A stretch of 64,000 bases of DNA from Leptotrichia sp. oral taxon 215 str. W9775 (GCF_000469505.1 NZ_KI272836.1:22019-86018), one strand, 5' to 3'. Positions 16,467 to 26,435 are shown, counted from the stretch's first letter. Notes: generated from the letters alone by a model not told the origin. A program made the numbers and translations.

Positions 16467-17267
16467 TTAATTACTCATCTTCTTTGATTTCTCAACACAT
16501 GACCTTACTGCATTTATTACAGTTCCTCTAAAGTTACCATTTTCTAGGGTATTAACTGCTTCAATAGTTGTTCCTGCAGGAGAAGTTACCTCATCCTTCA
16601 GCACTCCGGGATGCTTTCCTGTTTTAAGCAGCATTTCTGCAGAACCTTTTACTGTCTGGGCTACTATTTCATATGCCTTGTCCCTCGGCATTCCCTCCAG
16701 CACTCCACCGTCTGCAAGTGCTTCCATAAACATATAGACATAGGCCGGAAGTGACCCTGCTATTCCTGTGAAGGTATGCATAAGCTTTTCATCTATTTCG
16801 ATACTTTTTCCAAAACTGTCAAGAATTCCAAATACAACCTTCTTTTCTTCTTCTTTTACATTTCCATTAAAAGTAACCGCCGTCATTCCTTCAAGTACCT
16901 GTGCCGGTGTATTAGGCATTATTCTTACTACTTTTTTATCTTTACCTGCAATATTTTCAACACTTTCAATACTAATTCCTGCAGCAATTGCAATTATTAT
17001 CTTATTTTCATCTATCCTGTCCTTTATTTTATCCAGAACAGAATTGTAAATGTTTGGCTTTACAGACAGAACTATAACATCACTGTTATCCACCACTTCA
17101 ACTTCATTCTGTAAAGGTTTCACATTATATCTTTCAGAAAGTTCCCTTGACTTTTCCACATTTACATCAAATACATTTATATCGCTTCCTGAAACATACT
17201 CTGATGTAACCAGTCCCTTTATCATGGCACTTCCCATATTTCCAGTACCTATAAATCCTATTTTCAT
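16467..17267 (-). CDS. proC: Pyrroline-5-carboxylate reductase
   Basis: At 266 residues it is normal for ProC, the last step of proline synthesis (P5C to proline with NAD(P)H). It starts with the Rossmann motif GFIGTGNMGSAMIKGL (residues 4-19). The C-terminal signature DEVTSPAGTTIEAVNTLE is complete. MPNTPA near residue 118 is the conserved core motif. It follows proA by 38 bp on the same strand, so proB-proA-proC form one biosynthetic cluster. Confidence 0.95.
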   Translation of the reverse strand: MKIGFIGTGNMGSAMIKGLVTSEYVSGSDINVFDVNVEKSRELSERYNVKPLQNEVEVVDNSDVIVLSVKPNIYNSVLDKIKDRIDENKIIIAIAAGISIESVENIAGKDKKVVRIMPNTPAQVLEGMTAVTFNGNVKEEEKKVVFGILDSFGKSIEIDEKLMHTFTGIAGSLPAYVYMFMEALADGGVLEGMPRDKAYEIVAQTVKGSAEMLLKTGKHPGVLKDEVTSPAGTTIEAVNTLENGNFRGTVINAVRSCVEKSKKMSN

Positions 17268-17305
17268 TTTTCACCTTCATATTAATTTTATCTATAATTT
17301 TACAT

Positions 17306-18565
17306 TTATTCCCTAATTTGCCCATTTCCTCTGATAATATACTTTGTTGTTGTAAGTTCCCTTACTCCCATAGGCCCTCTGGCGTGAAGTTTCTGAGTGG
17401 AAATTCCAATTTCCCCTCCATATCCAAATTCTCCACCATCTGAAAATCTTGTTGATGCATTCAGGTAAACTGCTGCCGAATCCACTTCATTCAGAAATTT
17501 TTCAGCATTATCTATTGATTCTGTTATTATTGAATCTGAATGCTGTGTGCTATGTTCATTTATGTAGTCTATTGCCTCATCTACATTTTCCACAAGTTTC
17601 AGTGACATTATCATATCAAGGTATTCTGCTCCAAAATCTTCTTCATTTGCCAGCTTTACATCATTTCTGTTTACAATATCAAGTGCTTCCCTGCTATATC
17701 TAAGTTCTACACCACTTTTTATAAGCATATCTGTCACTTCAGGCAGTATCTTTTCAGCAATATTTTTATGAACCAGTACTGTTTCTATTGAATTACACGT
17801 ACTTGGCCTCTGGATTTTTGCATTTTTTATAATCGGCAGAATGTTCCCTATTTTTGCACTTTCATCCACAAATACATGGCACACTCCTGCACCTGTTTCA
17901 ATTATAGGAATTGTAGCATTTTCAATAATAAACTTCTTCAGTCCTTTTCCTCCTCTAGGTATGAGGACATCAATATACTGATTCATTTTTACCATTTCAT
18001 TTACAAGTGCCCTGTCAGTATTTTCTATAAGTTGAACTGAATTTTCAGGTAATCCTGCCTTAACTCCCGTTTCGTTAAAAAGTCTGCTCAAGTAAATATT
18101 TGAATTTATTGCATTTGCCGATCCCCTTAAAATTACCGCATTGGATGATTTTATTGCAAGTCCTGCCGAATCTATTGTCACATTTGGCCTTGATTCGTAT
18201 ATGATTCCAAGTACACCTAATGGTACCCTTTTTTTCTCGATAGTCATTCCATTTTTATGTTTCCAGCCTGAAAGTATTTCCCCGATAGGATCAGTAAAGG
18301 CAGCTATTTCCATTAATCCCTGTGACATAGCTTCAATCCTTTTATCTGTTAGTTCCAGCCTATCCAGAAGTGCAAAGGAAAGCCCTTCCTTCTTACCATT
18401 TTCAAGATCCAGCCTATTTGCTTCCTTTATTTCTTCCTTTTTATTAATCAGCTCTTCAGCAATCATTACAAGAACTTTGTTTTTTGTCCTTGTATCCAGA
18501 GTAAGAAGTTTTTTCGACGCTTCCTTTGCCTTCTTTCCCATTTCTTCAATATATCCGCTAATCAT
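17306..18565 (-). CDS. proA: Gamma-glutamyl phosphate reductase
   Basis: The 419-residue protein is full length for ProA, which reduces gamma-glutamyl phosphate to glutamate semialdehyde. Seen: VPLGVLGIIYESRPNVTID near residue 105, the catalytic-cysteine motif QRPSTCNSIET, and GGEFGYGGEIGISTQKLHARGPMG near the end. The ATG at 18565 has AAGGAAG 4 bases upstream; a start five codons earlier has none. It is the middle gene of the proline cluster. Confidence 0.95.
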   Translation of the reverse strand: MISGYIEEMGKKAKEASKKLLTLDTRTKNKVLVMIAEELINKKEEIKEANRLDLENGKKEGLSFALLDRLELTDKRIEAMSQGLMEIAAFTDPIGEILSGWKHKNGMTIEKKRVPLGVLGIIYESRPNVTIDSAGLAIKSSNAVILRGSANAINSNIYLSRLFNETGVKAGLPENSVQLIENTDRALVNEMVKMNQYIDVLIPRGGKGLKKFIIENATIPIIETGAGVCHVFVDESAKIGNILPIIKNAKIQRPSTCNSIETVLVHKNIAEKILPEVTDMLIKSGVELRYSREALDIVNRNDVKLANEEDFGAEYLDMIMSLKLVENVDEAIDYINEHSTQHSDSIITESIDNAEKFLNEVDSAAVYLNASTRFSDGGEFGYGGEIGISTQKLHARGPMGVRELTTTKYIIRGNGQIRE

Positions 18566-18641
18566 TTTTCTTCCTTTCATTCTTTAGCATATCATCTTTA
18601 CCATACTGTTTCCATTTCCCAAGAAATCTATCCCACAAGTA

Positions 18642-19784
18642 TTATCCCTTTGTAATTACCATATTGTCTATGTGCACTACAACATCATCATACTTATGGC
18701 CAAGTATATTTTCTATATCTTCACTTCTGTGCCCCATAATAAGTTCTATTTCATCTGAAGAGTAGTTTGAAATACCTGTTGCTATATTTTCATTTTTCAT
18801 ATTCATGATTTTTACTACCGTTCCCTTCTCAAAGTTACCTTCAAATGATTTTATTCCCACCGGAAGAAGACTTTTCCCTTTAAATAATGCCTTTTCAGCA
18901 CCTTCATCTATTGTAATTACTCCCTTTTTATTTGTTCCGTATGCAAGCCAGTATTTTTTGGAGCTTATTTTCTTATATTTCTTTGTAAACAATGTTCCGA
19001 CATTTTCCTTTTCCACTATCCTTGTAATATTCTTCGGATCCTCTCCACTTGCAATTACCATATTTGTACCTATTTTAGTTGCCATTTCCGCAGCAATTAT
19101 TTTAGTAATCATTCCACCTGTACCAAATTTCGACCCTTCTCCACCTGCAGTTTTTTTAATATCATCATCTATTTTACCAACAATTTCTATCAGATTTGCA
19201 TCTTCATATTTCTGAGGATTTTTGTTATATAATCCCTGTACATCAGATAATATAATCAGAAGATCTGCATCTATAAGGCCTGAAACTAATGCTGAAAGAG
19301 TGTCGTTATCTCCCACCTTCAGCTCGTTTGAAACTATTGCATCATTTTCATTTATTACAGGTATTATTTTATTTTTCAGAAGAGTATTACAGACATTTCT
19401 CGCATTAAGATATCTTCTCCTGTCTGAAAAGTCCCCTCTTGTAAGCAGAAGCTGACCAATTATTTTCCCATATTCCTGAAAAAGCAGCTGATACAAATGA
19501 GTCAGTGCCACCTGTCCCACTGATGCCAATGCCTGTTTCTCAGACAGCGTCTTTGGACGCTCCGTTAAACCAAGCTTTCCCATTCCGGCTCCTACTGCTC
19601 CCGATGTTACCAGTACCACATCATAACCTTTATTAGATAAATTGCTCAGTTCTGCAACTATTTTCTTTATTTTTTCTATATTCAGGTTTCCATCTTCCTT
19701 TGTAAGCGTTGATGTTCCCACCTTTACTACTATTTTTTGAATATTTTCCAATATTTCTTCTCTTCTGTTTGTCTGTCTTTTCAT
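18642..19784 (-). CDS. proB: Glutamate 5-kinase with PUA domain
   Basis: At 380 residues it is the full two-domain form. The amino-acid kinase domain has VVKVGTSTLT, VTSGAVGAGMGKLG, NENDAIV and GTGGMITKI. A C-terminal PUA domain runs from about residue 275 (KGVITIDEGAEKAL to the end). It phosphorylates glutamate as the first step of proline synthesis and is usually feedback-inhibited by proline. The ribosome site before the ATG is weak. It lies 33 bp downstream of the amylase gene. Confidence 0.95.
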   Translation of the reverse strand: MKRQTNRREEILENIQKIVVKVGTSTLTKEDGNLNIEKIKKIVAELSNLSNKGYDVVLVTSGAVGAGMGKLGLTERPKTLSEKQALASVGQVALTHLYQLLFQEYGKIIGQLLLTRGDFSDRRRYLNARNVCNTLLKNKIIPVINENDAIVSNELKVGDNDTLSALVSGLIDADLLIILSDVQGLYNKNPQKYEDANLIEIVGKIDDDIKKTAGGEGSKFGTGGMITKIIAAEMATKIGTNMVIASGEDPKNITRIVEKENVGTLFTKKYKKISSKKYWLAYGTNKKGVITIDEGAEKALFKGKSLLPVGIKSFEGNFEKGTVVKIMNMKNENIATGISNYSSDEIELIMGHRSEDIENILGHKYDDVVVHIDNMVITKG

Positions 19785-19817
19785 ATTATCACTTGCTTTC
19801 TGTAATTGTTTTTTCTA

Positions 19818-21266
19818 TTATTTTTCTTCAGGAACCCAGACAGAAATTTTTCCTGCCTTAACTTTAAATGCCGCAAATCCACTATCATCTATCACAACAT
19901 TGTCAAATCCGCTTCCTGTAACTTCCTTCCATACCTGACCTGTACGATTTTGTCCTACTTCTATCACTTTTTCCCCATCTTCATTATTTGAAAGAATAGC
20001 TGCACATCCGGTATTCAGGTCATTTTCCCTTCCTGTTCTATAAATTCCTACAATATCAGGGTCATCAAAATAGTCAATTTCTCCACCATAGGCATAATGT
20101 TTTCTCACGTGAAGCAGCTGATCTATTATCCATCTATGTTCACTTTCCTGTCCACCGACACCGTAGTAATCACCATAGAACAGACAAGGGTAACCTCTTT
20201 CTGCAAGAAGTATTATTGCGTAGGCATGTGGCTTGAACCAGCTTTCTATCTGGGATTCAAGTGCGCTTCCCTTCTGTGAATCATGATTATCCACAAAAGA
20301 AACTGCCTGCATTGAATCTGACATCAGTATAGTATTGTCAAAAATTGTTCTCAAATCAAAATCTTTCCCCCTTACTGATGCTTCATGGAAATTAAAATGA
20401 AGACCTACATCAAATAAATCTGTTGCATACTCCAGACTTTCCAGATACTCCTTCAATGTCCCAAGGTCATCCTTCCAGTATTCTCCAACAGAATAAAATT
20501 CTTCCCCATAGACACCTCTGACTTCATCAAGAAATTCCTTTATAAATCCTTCACTTATATGTTTTACTGCATCCATTCTGAATCCATCCAGCTTCAGTTC
20601 ATTTACTACCCATTTTCCCCAGCTTATTACTTCCTTTTTAACTTCTGGATGGGCATAGTTCACGTCTGCATTCATGAGATAGTCATAGTTTCCCATTTCA
20701 GAATCCACTTCTTCAGACCAGTTTTTATTTTCTCCCACTATTTTGTAAATAGCAGTTTTCTTATTTTCATTATTAAAATCTACTCCCGTAAAAAGATTGT
20801 AGTTCCATTTAAAAGCTGAATATTTATCATTTCTTCCAGGGAATGTAAACTTTGTCCACCCTTCAATTTCATAAGGATCGCTAACTTCTTCATTTCTGTT
20901 TCCGGAAGATACTTCTATAGCCAGGAATCTCTCTGTTTCATCTGCACCTGCCTTGTGATTGAGCACCACATCAAGATAAACATCTATATCATATCTATGA
21001 AGTTCTTCAATTGCCTCCATCAATTCCTGTTTTGTCCCATATTTTGTCCTTACTGTACCCTTCTGGTCAAATTCCCCCAAATCCCATAAATCATAGGCAC
21101 CATATCCAACATCCATTGAAGAAGTACCTTTATATGCAGGAGGAATCCACACTGCAGAAACACCTATTTCACTTAAATGTTTCGCATCATTTTTCAGTCT
21201 TTCCCAATGTTTACCGTCATCAGGAAGATTCCACTCAAAATATTGAATCATTACTCCATTTTCCAT
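19818..21266 (-). CDS. Cytoplasmic alpha-amylase (GH13)
   Basis: The 482-residue protein shows the GH13 conserved regions: DVVLNH (region I), GFRMDAVKH with the nucleophile Asp (II), VGEYW with the acid/base Glu (III) and FVDNHDSQ (IV). There is no signal peptide, so it acts in the cytoplasm on glycogen-like or imported maltodextrins. The sequence resembles the liquefying Bacillus/E. coli AmyA subgroup (GH13_5; MIQYFEWNLPDDG at the start). It is grouped with kdsB upstream and proB downstream, with short spacers. Confidence 0.93.
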   Translation of the reverse strand: MENGVMIQYFEWNLPDDGKHWERLKNDAKHLSEIGVSAVWIPPAYKGTSSMDVGYGAYDLWDLGEFDQKGTVRTKYGTKQELMEAIEELHRYDIDVYLDVVLNHKAGADETERFLAIEVSSGNRNEEVSDPYEIEGWTKFTFPGRNDKYSAFKWNYNLFTGVDFNNENKKTAIYKIVGENKNWSEEVDSEMGNYDYLMNADVNYAHPEVKKEVISWGKWVVNELKLDGFRMDAVKHISEGFIKEFLDEVRGVYGEEFYSVGEYWKDDLGTLKEYLESLEYATDLFDVGLHFNFHEASVRGKDFDLRTIFDNTILMSDSMQAVSFVDNHDSQKGSALESQIESWFKPHAYAIILLAERGYPCLFYGDYYGVGGQESEHRWIIDQLLHVRKHYAYGGEIDYFDDPDIVGIYRTGRENDLNTGCAAILSNNEDGEKVIEVGQNRTGQVWKEVTGSGFDNVVIDDSGFAAFKVKAGKISVWVPEEK

Positions 21267-21293
21267 AATTTTCCCCTTTCATAACTTACATTT

Positions 21294-22037
21294 TTATAAT
21301 GTTATTCCTTTTTCCTTAACATATTCTATAACTTCTGCCAAATCTTCTTCCGTATCTACTCCTATTACTTCAGAATCTGTTTCCAGCACTTTTATTTTAT
21401 AGCCGTTTTCTATAAATCTAAGCTGTTCCAGCGATTCTATCTTTTCCAGTACCCCTTCTTTAAGATTTTTAAGCTCATTTAAGAAATTTGAAGTGTATCC
21501 ATATATTCCAATATGTTTGTAATACTTATAATCTCCAATCGGATTTCTTTCATAAGGAATTACCGATCTGCTGAAATAGATGGCATTACAGTTGAAATCA
21601 GTTATTACTTTCACTGTATTAGGATTGCTCACATCTTCATCCTTCCTGAATGCCTTCTTCAAGGTTACAATTTCAGACTTTTCTTCCCTGTAGTTATTTG
21701 CCAGAAGATTAATAGACTTTATATCTATAAGAGGTTCATCCCCCTGTATGTTTATAACAAAATCAAAATCACTGTATTCCGGGTTATTTATTACTTCTAT
21801 TATTCTTGAAGTTCCATTTTCATGTTCTTTAGATGTCATAACAATATTTCCACCAAAATTTTTCACAGCATCGTATATTCTCTGATCATCAGTTGCCACA
21901 ACAAGTTTATCAACAGCCGCATTTTCAGCCCTTTTATATACCCATTCAATCATAGGATATCCATTTATATCTTTTAAAGGTTTTCCTTCAAACCTTGTTG
22001 ATGCATATCTTGCAGGAATTACTCCAAGTATTTTCAT
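21294..22037 (-). CDS. kdsB: 3-Deoxy-manno-octulosonate cytidylyltransferase (CMP-KDO synthetase)
   Basis: The 247-residue protein has the nucleotide-binding start ILGVIPARYASTRFEGKPL, VATDDQRI, INIQGDEPLI, and YKHIGIYGY in the KDO pocket region, all typical of KdsB. It activates KDO with CTP for lipopolysaccharide core assembly. It therefore supports a Gram-negative envelope. It is divergent from the cyclase-family gene. Confidence 0.95.
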   Translation of the reverse strand: MKILGVIPARYASTRFEGKPLKDINGYPMIEWVYKRAENAAVDKLVVATDDQRIYDAVKNFGGNIVMTSKEHENGTSRIIEVINNPEYSDFDFVINIQGDEPLIDIKSINLLANNYREEKSEIVTLKKAFRKDEDVSNPNTVKVITDFNCNAIYFSRSVIPYERNPIGDYKYYKHIGIYGYTSNFLNELKNLKEGVLEKIESLEQLRFIENGYKIKVLETDSEVIGVDTEEDLAEVIEYVKEKGITL

Positions 22038-22225
22038 AAACTCATCTCCTTAAAGGTAAATTTTATAGATAATTATATCATTTATCCGACTATATTGAAA
22101 CAGATATTTTATCTGTAATTTAAATATCTATACCATATACATCTGCTATATATAATTTATATTTTTATTTTACCTGCAAATGATATATTATAGAACCATA
22201 ACATTAAAAAAAGGATGTGGTAAAT

Positions 22226-22984
22226 GTGGAACACAATTTATGGAAATTACTGGAAACTCTGAAAGAAAATAAATGGATTGATTTGACTCATGAACTTACA
22301 AATGACAGTCCTTACTGGGGTGGAATGCCTGACGGAGTTCTGGAACTTAATAAGACAATTATTGATTACCCTGAAATGAATCTTAACATACAGACACACA
22401 AATTCCCAGGGCAGTTTGGTACACATATAGATTATCCTGGACACTTTGTGCAAAATGCACGTCTGGCAGGAGGTTTCAAAGTTGAAGATACTGTTTTACC
22501 TTTAGTTGTCATTGATTTAAGTAAAAAAGTTCAGGAAAATAACGACTATGAAATAACTATAGATGATATTCTGGAGTTTGAAAAAGAGCATGGTACTATA
22601 CCTGAAAATTCATTTGTTGTTTTCAGATCTGACTGGAGCAAAAGATGGCCTGATATGAAAGCACTTACAAATGCTGATAGTGAAGGAAATGCACATACAC
22701 CAGGATGGCCAATTCCTACACTTGAATTTCTGTTTGATAAGAGAAATGCTGCAGGAGTGGGACATGAAACTCTTGATACGGATGCAGCTGTAACTTGTGC
22801 AAAAAATGGAGATCTTGTAGGGGAAAGATACATTCTTCAAAAAGATAAGTTTCAGGTGGAAGCAATGGCAAACCTTGACAAACTTCCTCCAGTAGGAGCT
22901 GTTATATTTGTCGCTGCCCCTAGAATTATTTCTGCAAATGGACTGCCTGTAAGGGCATGGGCTGTTATTCCTGAAAAGAAATAA
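22226..22984 (+). CDS. Cyclase-family metal-dependent hydrolase
   Basis: The 252-residue protein carries the cyclase/kynurenine-formamidase motif GTHIDYPGHF (HxGTHxDxPxHF type) near residue 73. It also has WIDLTHEL at the start and VGHETLDTDAA later, which supply the metal ligands. Family members hydrolyse formamides or other amide or lactone bonds; the substrate is unknown here. The start is a GTG: the one at 22226 has AGGA 10 bases upstream, while the GTG at 22217 is too close to that site. It is monocistronic with a terminator. Confidence 0.8.
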   Translation: MEHNLWKLLETLKENKWIDLTHELTNDSPYWGGMPDGVLELNKTIIDYPEMNLNIQTHKFPGQFGTHIDYPGHFVQNARLAGGFKVEDTVLPLVVIDLSKKVQENNDYEITIDDILEFEKEHGTIPENSFVVFRSDWSKRWPDMKALTNADSEGNAHTPGWPIPTLEFLFDKRNAAGVGHETLDTDAAVTCAKNGDLVGERYILQKDKFQVEAMANLDKLPPVGAVIFVAAPRIISANGLPVRAWAVIPEKK

Positions 22985-23002
22985 TAAATTTAGGATAAAA
23001 TA

Positions 23003-23062
23003 AAATAGAGCTATAAAGTACAGTTTAAATACATGTTGCCTTTATAACTCTATTTTTTTATT
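23003..23062. terminator. Terminator between cyclase-family gene and D,D-carboxypeptidase
   Basis: AAATAGAG-c-TATAAAG (23003-23018) pairs with CTTTATA-a-CTCTATTT (23040-23055), a 15-bp stem with one mismatch, followed by a T-run. It serves the plus-strand gene and possibly the convergent one. Confidence 0.8.
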
Positions 23063-23186
23063 TTATATTACTTTTTGTTATTTTTCCTTTTTCTTTCAAT
23101 ATTACTTTATTTTATCACCGATATATTTATTTCCAACTAAATAAGTTACAGTATTCTCATAATAATTAAAAATTGTTATTATATTT

Positions 23187-24716
23187 TTAAACAAGACCGA
23201 AGCTTATTAGTCTCAAAATTTTTCCAAACCATGAAAGAGGTTCAGTATCTTCTCCTGCGACTATCTCTATTTTCGAAACGACATTTCCATCATCAAGTAC
23301 CTCAAGCATTGCTATTTTTTCTCCCTTTTCTATTCCTTTTTTCCCGGCATCTACATTCAGGTCGTTTATTCTGAAAGTATAGTTTGAATTATCTATCTGG
23401 TAGACATTATCTGAGATGACCCCCTTCAGTTCTTTCTTTTTACCATTTAATACTTTAAATTTCCCCATTTCCTTACCTACTGTATAAATAGCCTGAAGTC
23501 TGTCTTCTATTTTGGTAAATTCAACCTTCTGGTCGTCATTTCTTTCTACATCTGTTCTATTTCCCAGTGTAACTGATACAATTTCAAGATTTCCAAGTTT
23601 ACTTGTCAATATCAGATTATATCCTGCATCTGCATGGAAACCTGTCTTCAATCCATATATTCCATATCTGTATAGTAAAGCATTTCTATTTTTATATATT
23701 ACCTGATCTCCATTCGAGTTAGGTAATTCAAGCTGTAACTGACTGGACCACTCTTTTATCCTGTCGTCTTCAGAAGCTTTTCTTCCCATAAGATACAGAT
23801 CATAAGCTGTGGAAATATCCATAGGCTTGCCTGTCATTGAAGTAGGCAATCCTGCCGGAGTATAAAACACAGTATCTGTCATTCCTAATTCCTGAGCCTT
23901 TTCATTCATAAGAGCTACAAATTTTTCTATATCCCCCTTACCTATATGTTTTGCCACAAGATAGGCTGCATTGTTTGCAGAGTATATTATTTCTGATTTC
24001 AGAAGAGTTTCCAATGTAAAACAGTCTCCATGTTTTACATTTAGCCAGCTTCCTTTAAGATAGGCAGTATCAGGCGTAAAGCATATTTCATCATCTAAAC
24101 TTGCATTTCCTTTATCTATTTCGTCAAGTGCAACAATTATGTTCATTACCTTTGCCAGTGAAGCTGTAGGGTGTTTTTCTCTTTCCCCCTGTGCCTTCAG
24201 TACCTTTCCTTCCCTTGTTGCTATAAATTTATGTATTGGTCCACTGTATTTTGAAATTCCTTCAATTTCCTTGTCTTCAGCTTCTATCACTTTCTTTTCT
24301 TTTTCTTTATCTTTTTTATCCTTTTTCTTTTTTTTCTTATGATTTTTATTATCTAATTTTTCACTGGGATTTACTTCATTTTCCCCATTTTTTATATTAT
24401 TTAAATTATTTACATCTCCATTTTGAGGATTTTCATTTCCATTATTGAGATTTGCAGCATCTGTTTCTGTTGACTGACCTTTATTATTTTTCAGTTCTTT
24501 TTCAATATTTTTTTTATTTTTTAAAGAATGTTTCTTCTTTTTATCACTATTTGCTTCATTATCTTCATGTTTTCCACCCTTATTTTTCGGCTTTATAATC
24601 CCCGGATTTTCAGGTGCTGTTTCATTTTGTGAATTTCTGCTTTTAACTCCTGTTCCAAAAGTCAGAACTGTTATAAAAATTATAAATACCATTATACTTT
24701 TTGTCCTGTTTATCAT
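23187..24716 (-). CDS. D-alanyl-D-alanine carboxypeptidase with long Lys/Asn-rich linker
   Basis: The 509-residue protein has an N-terminal membrane or signal segment (residues 10-26). A low-complexity Lys/Asn/Glu-rich stretch of about 120 residues follows, including a run of six lysines. An S11 peptidase domain comes next: TASLAKVMN (SxxK), YSANNAA (SxN) and GLKTGFH (KTG). A C-terminal PBP5-like beta domain ends in a hydrophobic amphipathic segment. It trims the terminal D-Ala of peptidoglycan stem peptides in the periplasm. The ATG at 24716 has GAGGA 9 bases upstream. It is the last gene after GNAT-TraX-nth. Confidence 0.92.
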   Translation of the reverse strand: MINRTKSIMVFIIFITVLTFGTGVKSRNSQNETAPENPGIIKPKNKGGKHEDNEANSDKKKKHSLKNKKNIEKELKNNKGQSTETDAANLNNGNENPQNGDVNNLNNIKNGENEVNPSEKLDNKNHKKKKKKDKKDKEKEKKVIEAEDKEIEGISKYSGPIHKFIATREGKVLKAQGEREKHPTASLAKVMNIIVALDEIDKGNASLDDEICFTPDTAYLKGSWLNVKHGDCFTLETLLKSEIIYSANNAAYLVAKHIGKGDIEKFVALMNEKAQELGMTDTVFYTPAGLPTSMTGKPMDISTAYDLYLMGRKASEDDRIKEWSSQLQLELPNSNGDQVIYKNRNALLYRYGIYGLKTGFHADAGYNLILTSKLGNLEIVSVTLGNRTDVERNDDQKVEFTKIEDRLQAIYTVGKEMGKFKVLNGKKKELKGVISDNVYQIDNSNYTFRINDLNVDAGKKGIEKGEKIAMLEVLDDGNVVSKIEIVAGEDTEPLSWFGKILRLISFGLV

Positions 24717-24770
24717 TTTCACCATTCCTCATTTTATTCTTGTTATCTTCATAAGCTTCTTCTTATACAT

Positions 24771-25472
24771 TTATTTTTTGGCTTTTTTAGTTTTCTTAGC
24801 CTTTACTGTTTCTTTTTCCTTCTTTTTGGCTTCCTTTAATAAATTTTCATAATATTTGCAATATTCTTTTATTTCACACACTTCACATTGCGGTTTTCTT
24901 GCCTTGCATTTATCCCTTCCCTGTAAAATCAAATAATGTGAATATTCAAACCAGCTTTTTTTAGGAACAAATTTCATCAGTTCCCTTTCTATAATTTCAG
25001 GATTTTCACTTTTCACAAATCCAATATGGTTGGAAAGTCTCTTTACATGAGTATCCACTACAATTCCTTCCCTTATATCCCATATTTCTCCTAAAACTAC
25101 ATTTGCTGTTTTCCGTCCAACTCCTGCAAGCTCCACAAGTTCTTCCATTTTATCAGGAATAACATCATTATGTTTTTCCAGCATTGCTTCTGCATTTAAT
25201 TTTATATTTTTAGCCTTATTTTTATAAAACCCTGTTGATTTTATATATTTTTCCAGCACTTTTATATCCATATTACGGATATCCTGTGGTTCCCTGACTA
25301 CTTTAAACAGCTCCTTTGTTACAATGTTGACCCTTTCATCTGTACACTGTGCCGACAAAATAACTGCAACCATCAGTTGATAAGGTGTCTCGAAATCCAG
25401 GGCGCACTTTGGTTTACCAAATTTCTTTTCAAGTATTGGAAATATTTTATTAAATCTTTCCTTTTTCGTCAT
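24771..25472 (-). CDS. nth: Endonuclease III (DNA glycosylase/AP lyase)
   Basis: The 233-residue protein has the helix-hairpin-helix LVELAGVGRKTANVVLGE with the catalytic Lys, the catalytic Asp in VVDTHVKRL, and a 4Fe-4S loop with Cys spacing C-x6-C-x2-C-x5-C (CKARKPQCEVCEIKEYC). It removes oxidised pyrimidines. It is about 20 residues longer than E. coli Nth because of a Lys-rich C-terminal tail (KAKKTKKAKK), which may aid DNA binding. It lies 37 bp downstream of the TraX-family gene. Confidence 0.95.
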   Translation of the reverse strand: MTKKERFNKIFPILEKKFGKPKCALDFETPYQLMVAVILSAQCTDERVNIVTKELFKVVREPQDIRNMDIKVLEKYIKSTGFYKNKAKNIKLNAEAMLEKHNDVIPDKMEELVELAGVGRKTANVVLGEIWDIREGIVVDTHVKRLSNHIGFVKSENPEIIERELMKFVPKKSWFEYSHYLILQGRDKCKARKPQCEVCEIKEYCKYYENLLKEAKKKEKETVKAKKTKKAKK

Positions 25473-25509
25473 TTTCTCTCCTAAAATTTTTCTTTAAAAA
25501 TTAATCCTG

Positions 25510-26160
25510 TTAAAACTTATCAATTATATATTTCATCCCTTCCAGAACTAAAAAGTGGACAGGATAAAAAACATAAAAAAAATACTTCATATTTTTCCCT
25601 TTTCTTCCATTATATGAAAATATAGGGATTAATGAGAACATAGAATATATCTGAACCTTTGCCAAGTCAAAAATACCGGGATACAATACAAGTAGCATAT
25701 TCAATGCCAGAAATGCACAGAATATAAGAAATTTTTTTCTCCTTAAAATACCGAACAGGGCTATTGTCAATATCCCGTACACTCCATAATCAAAATCATA
25801 CTTTTTTGCCACATAAACAAGTCCACCAATTAAAATAACCTTTATTAAAAAAGGAATCTTTCCTGAATAAAATATTTTCATTACTACAAGTCCCAGAAGT
25901 AATGTAAAAAATATATTCAGCGGATAGTTAAGTTTAAAAATATATGCAGGAATTTGGGAAATTACAGCAAAAAAAAATAATCTTCCAAAATATTTTTTAA
26001 AATTTCCCGTATGGAAATATCCTTCCCCAAGCGAAAAGGAAAATATTGGAAAAGCCATTCTTCCTATAATATTTAAAATTTCAGGTCCCCCTATTATATA
26101 ATGATAGTGGTCAATAAACATTGACAGGATACCTATAATTTTTAAAACAAATAAACTCAT
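25510..26160 (-). CDS. TraX-family integral membrane protein
   Basis: The 216-residue, multi-helix protein opens with LKIIGILSMFIDHYHYI and has IGRMAFPIFSFSLGEGYFHT and RLFFFAVISQIPAY. These are the TraX family signature, related to membrane acyltransferases. TraX of plasmid F acetylates pilin, but chromosomal members without a pilus system are common and their substrate is unknown. It starts 2 bp downstream of the GNAT gene, so translation is probably coupled. Confidence 0.85.
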   Translation of the reverse strand: MSLFVLKIIGILSMFIDHYHYIIGGPEILNIIGRMAFPIFSFSLGEGYFHTGNFKKYFGRLFFFAVISQIPAYIFKLNYPLNIFFTLLLGLVVMKIFYSGKIPFLIKVILIGGLVYVAKKYDFDYGVYGILTIALFGILRRKKFLIFCAFLALNMLLVLYPGIFDLAKVQIYSMFSLIPIFSYNGRKGKNMKYFFYVFYPVHFLVLEGMKYIIDKF

Positions 26161-26162
26161 AG

Positions 26163-26435
26163 TTATTCAGCCTTTATGAAGTCATATTTCTCATTTTCAA
26201 ATTTTTTCACTATATAGCTGCATACAGGTACTATTTTATAGCCATTTTTTTCAGCATATTCCACACCTGCATCAAGAAGCTTTTCAGCAATTCCCTGACC
26301 TCTCATTAGCCGTGATACGTATGTATGGTCAAAATATAGCTTATTTCCTTCTTTTCTGTAAGTCAGCTCAGCAATTACTTCTTCCTTTTCATTACTAATG
26401 AAAAAGCCTTTATCCTCAATATGTTTTATCTCCAT
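26163..26435 (-). CDS. Small GNAT-like N-acetyltransferase (YjdJ type)
   Basis: The 90-residue protein fits the short GNAT group: AELTYRKEGNKLYFDHTYVS, then the acetyl-CoA loop RGQGIAEKLLDAGVEYA and KIVPVCSYIVKKFE. The acceptor is unknown. It is the first gene of the GNAT-TraX-nth-carboxypeptidase cluster. Confidence 0.85.
   Translation of the reverse strand: MEIKHIEDKGFFISNEKEEVIAELTYRKEGNKLYFDHTYVSRLMRGQGIAEKLLDAGVEYAEKNGYKIVPVCSYIVKKFENEKYDFIKAE

Noticed and set aside
24290..24340. The poly-Lys coding stretch in the D,D-carboxypeptidase as a slippage site.
   Set aside because: The lysine codons are a mix of AAA and AAG and the frame is intact through it, so it does not look phase-variable.
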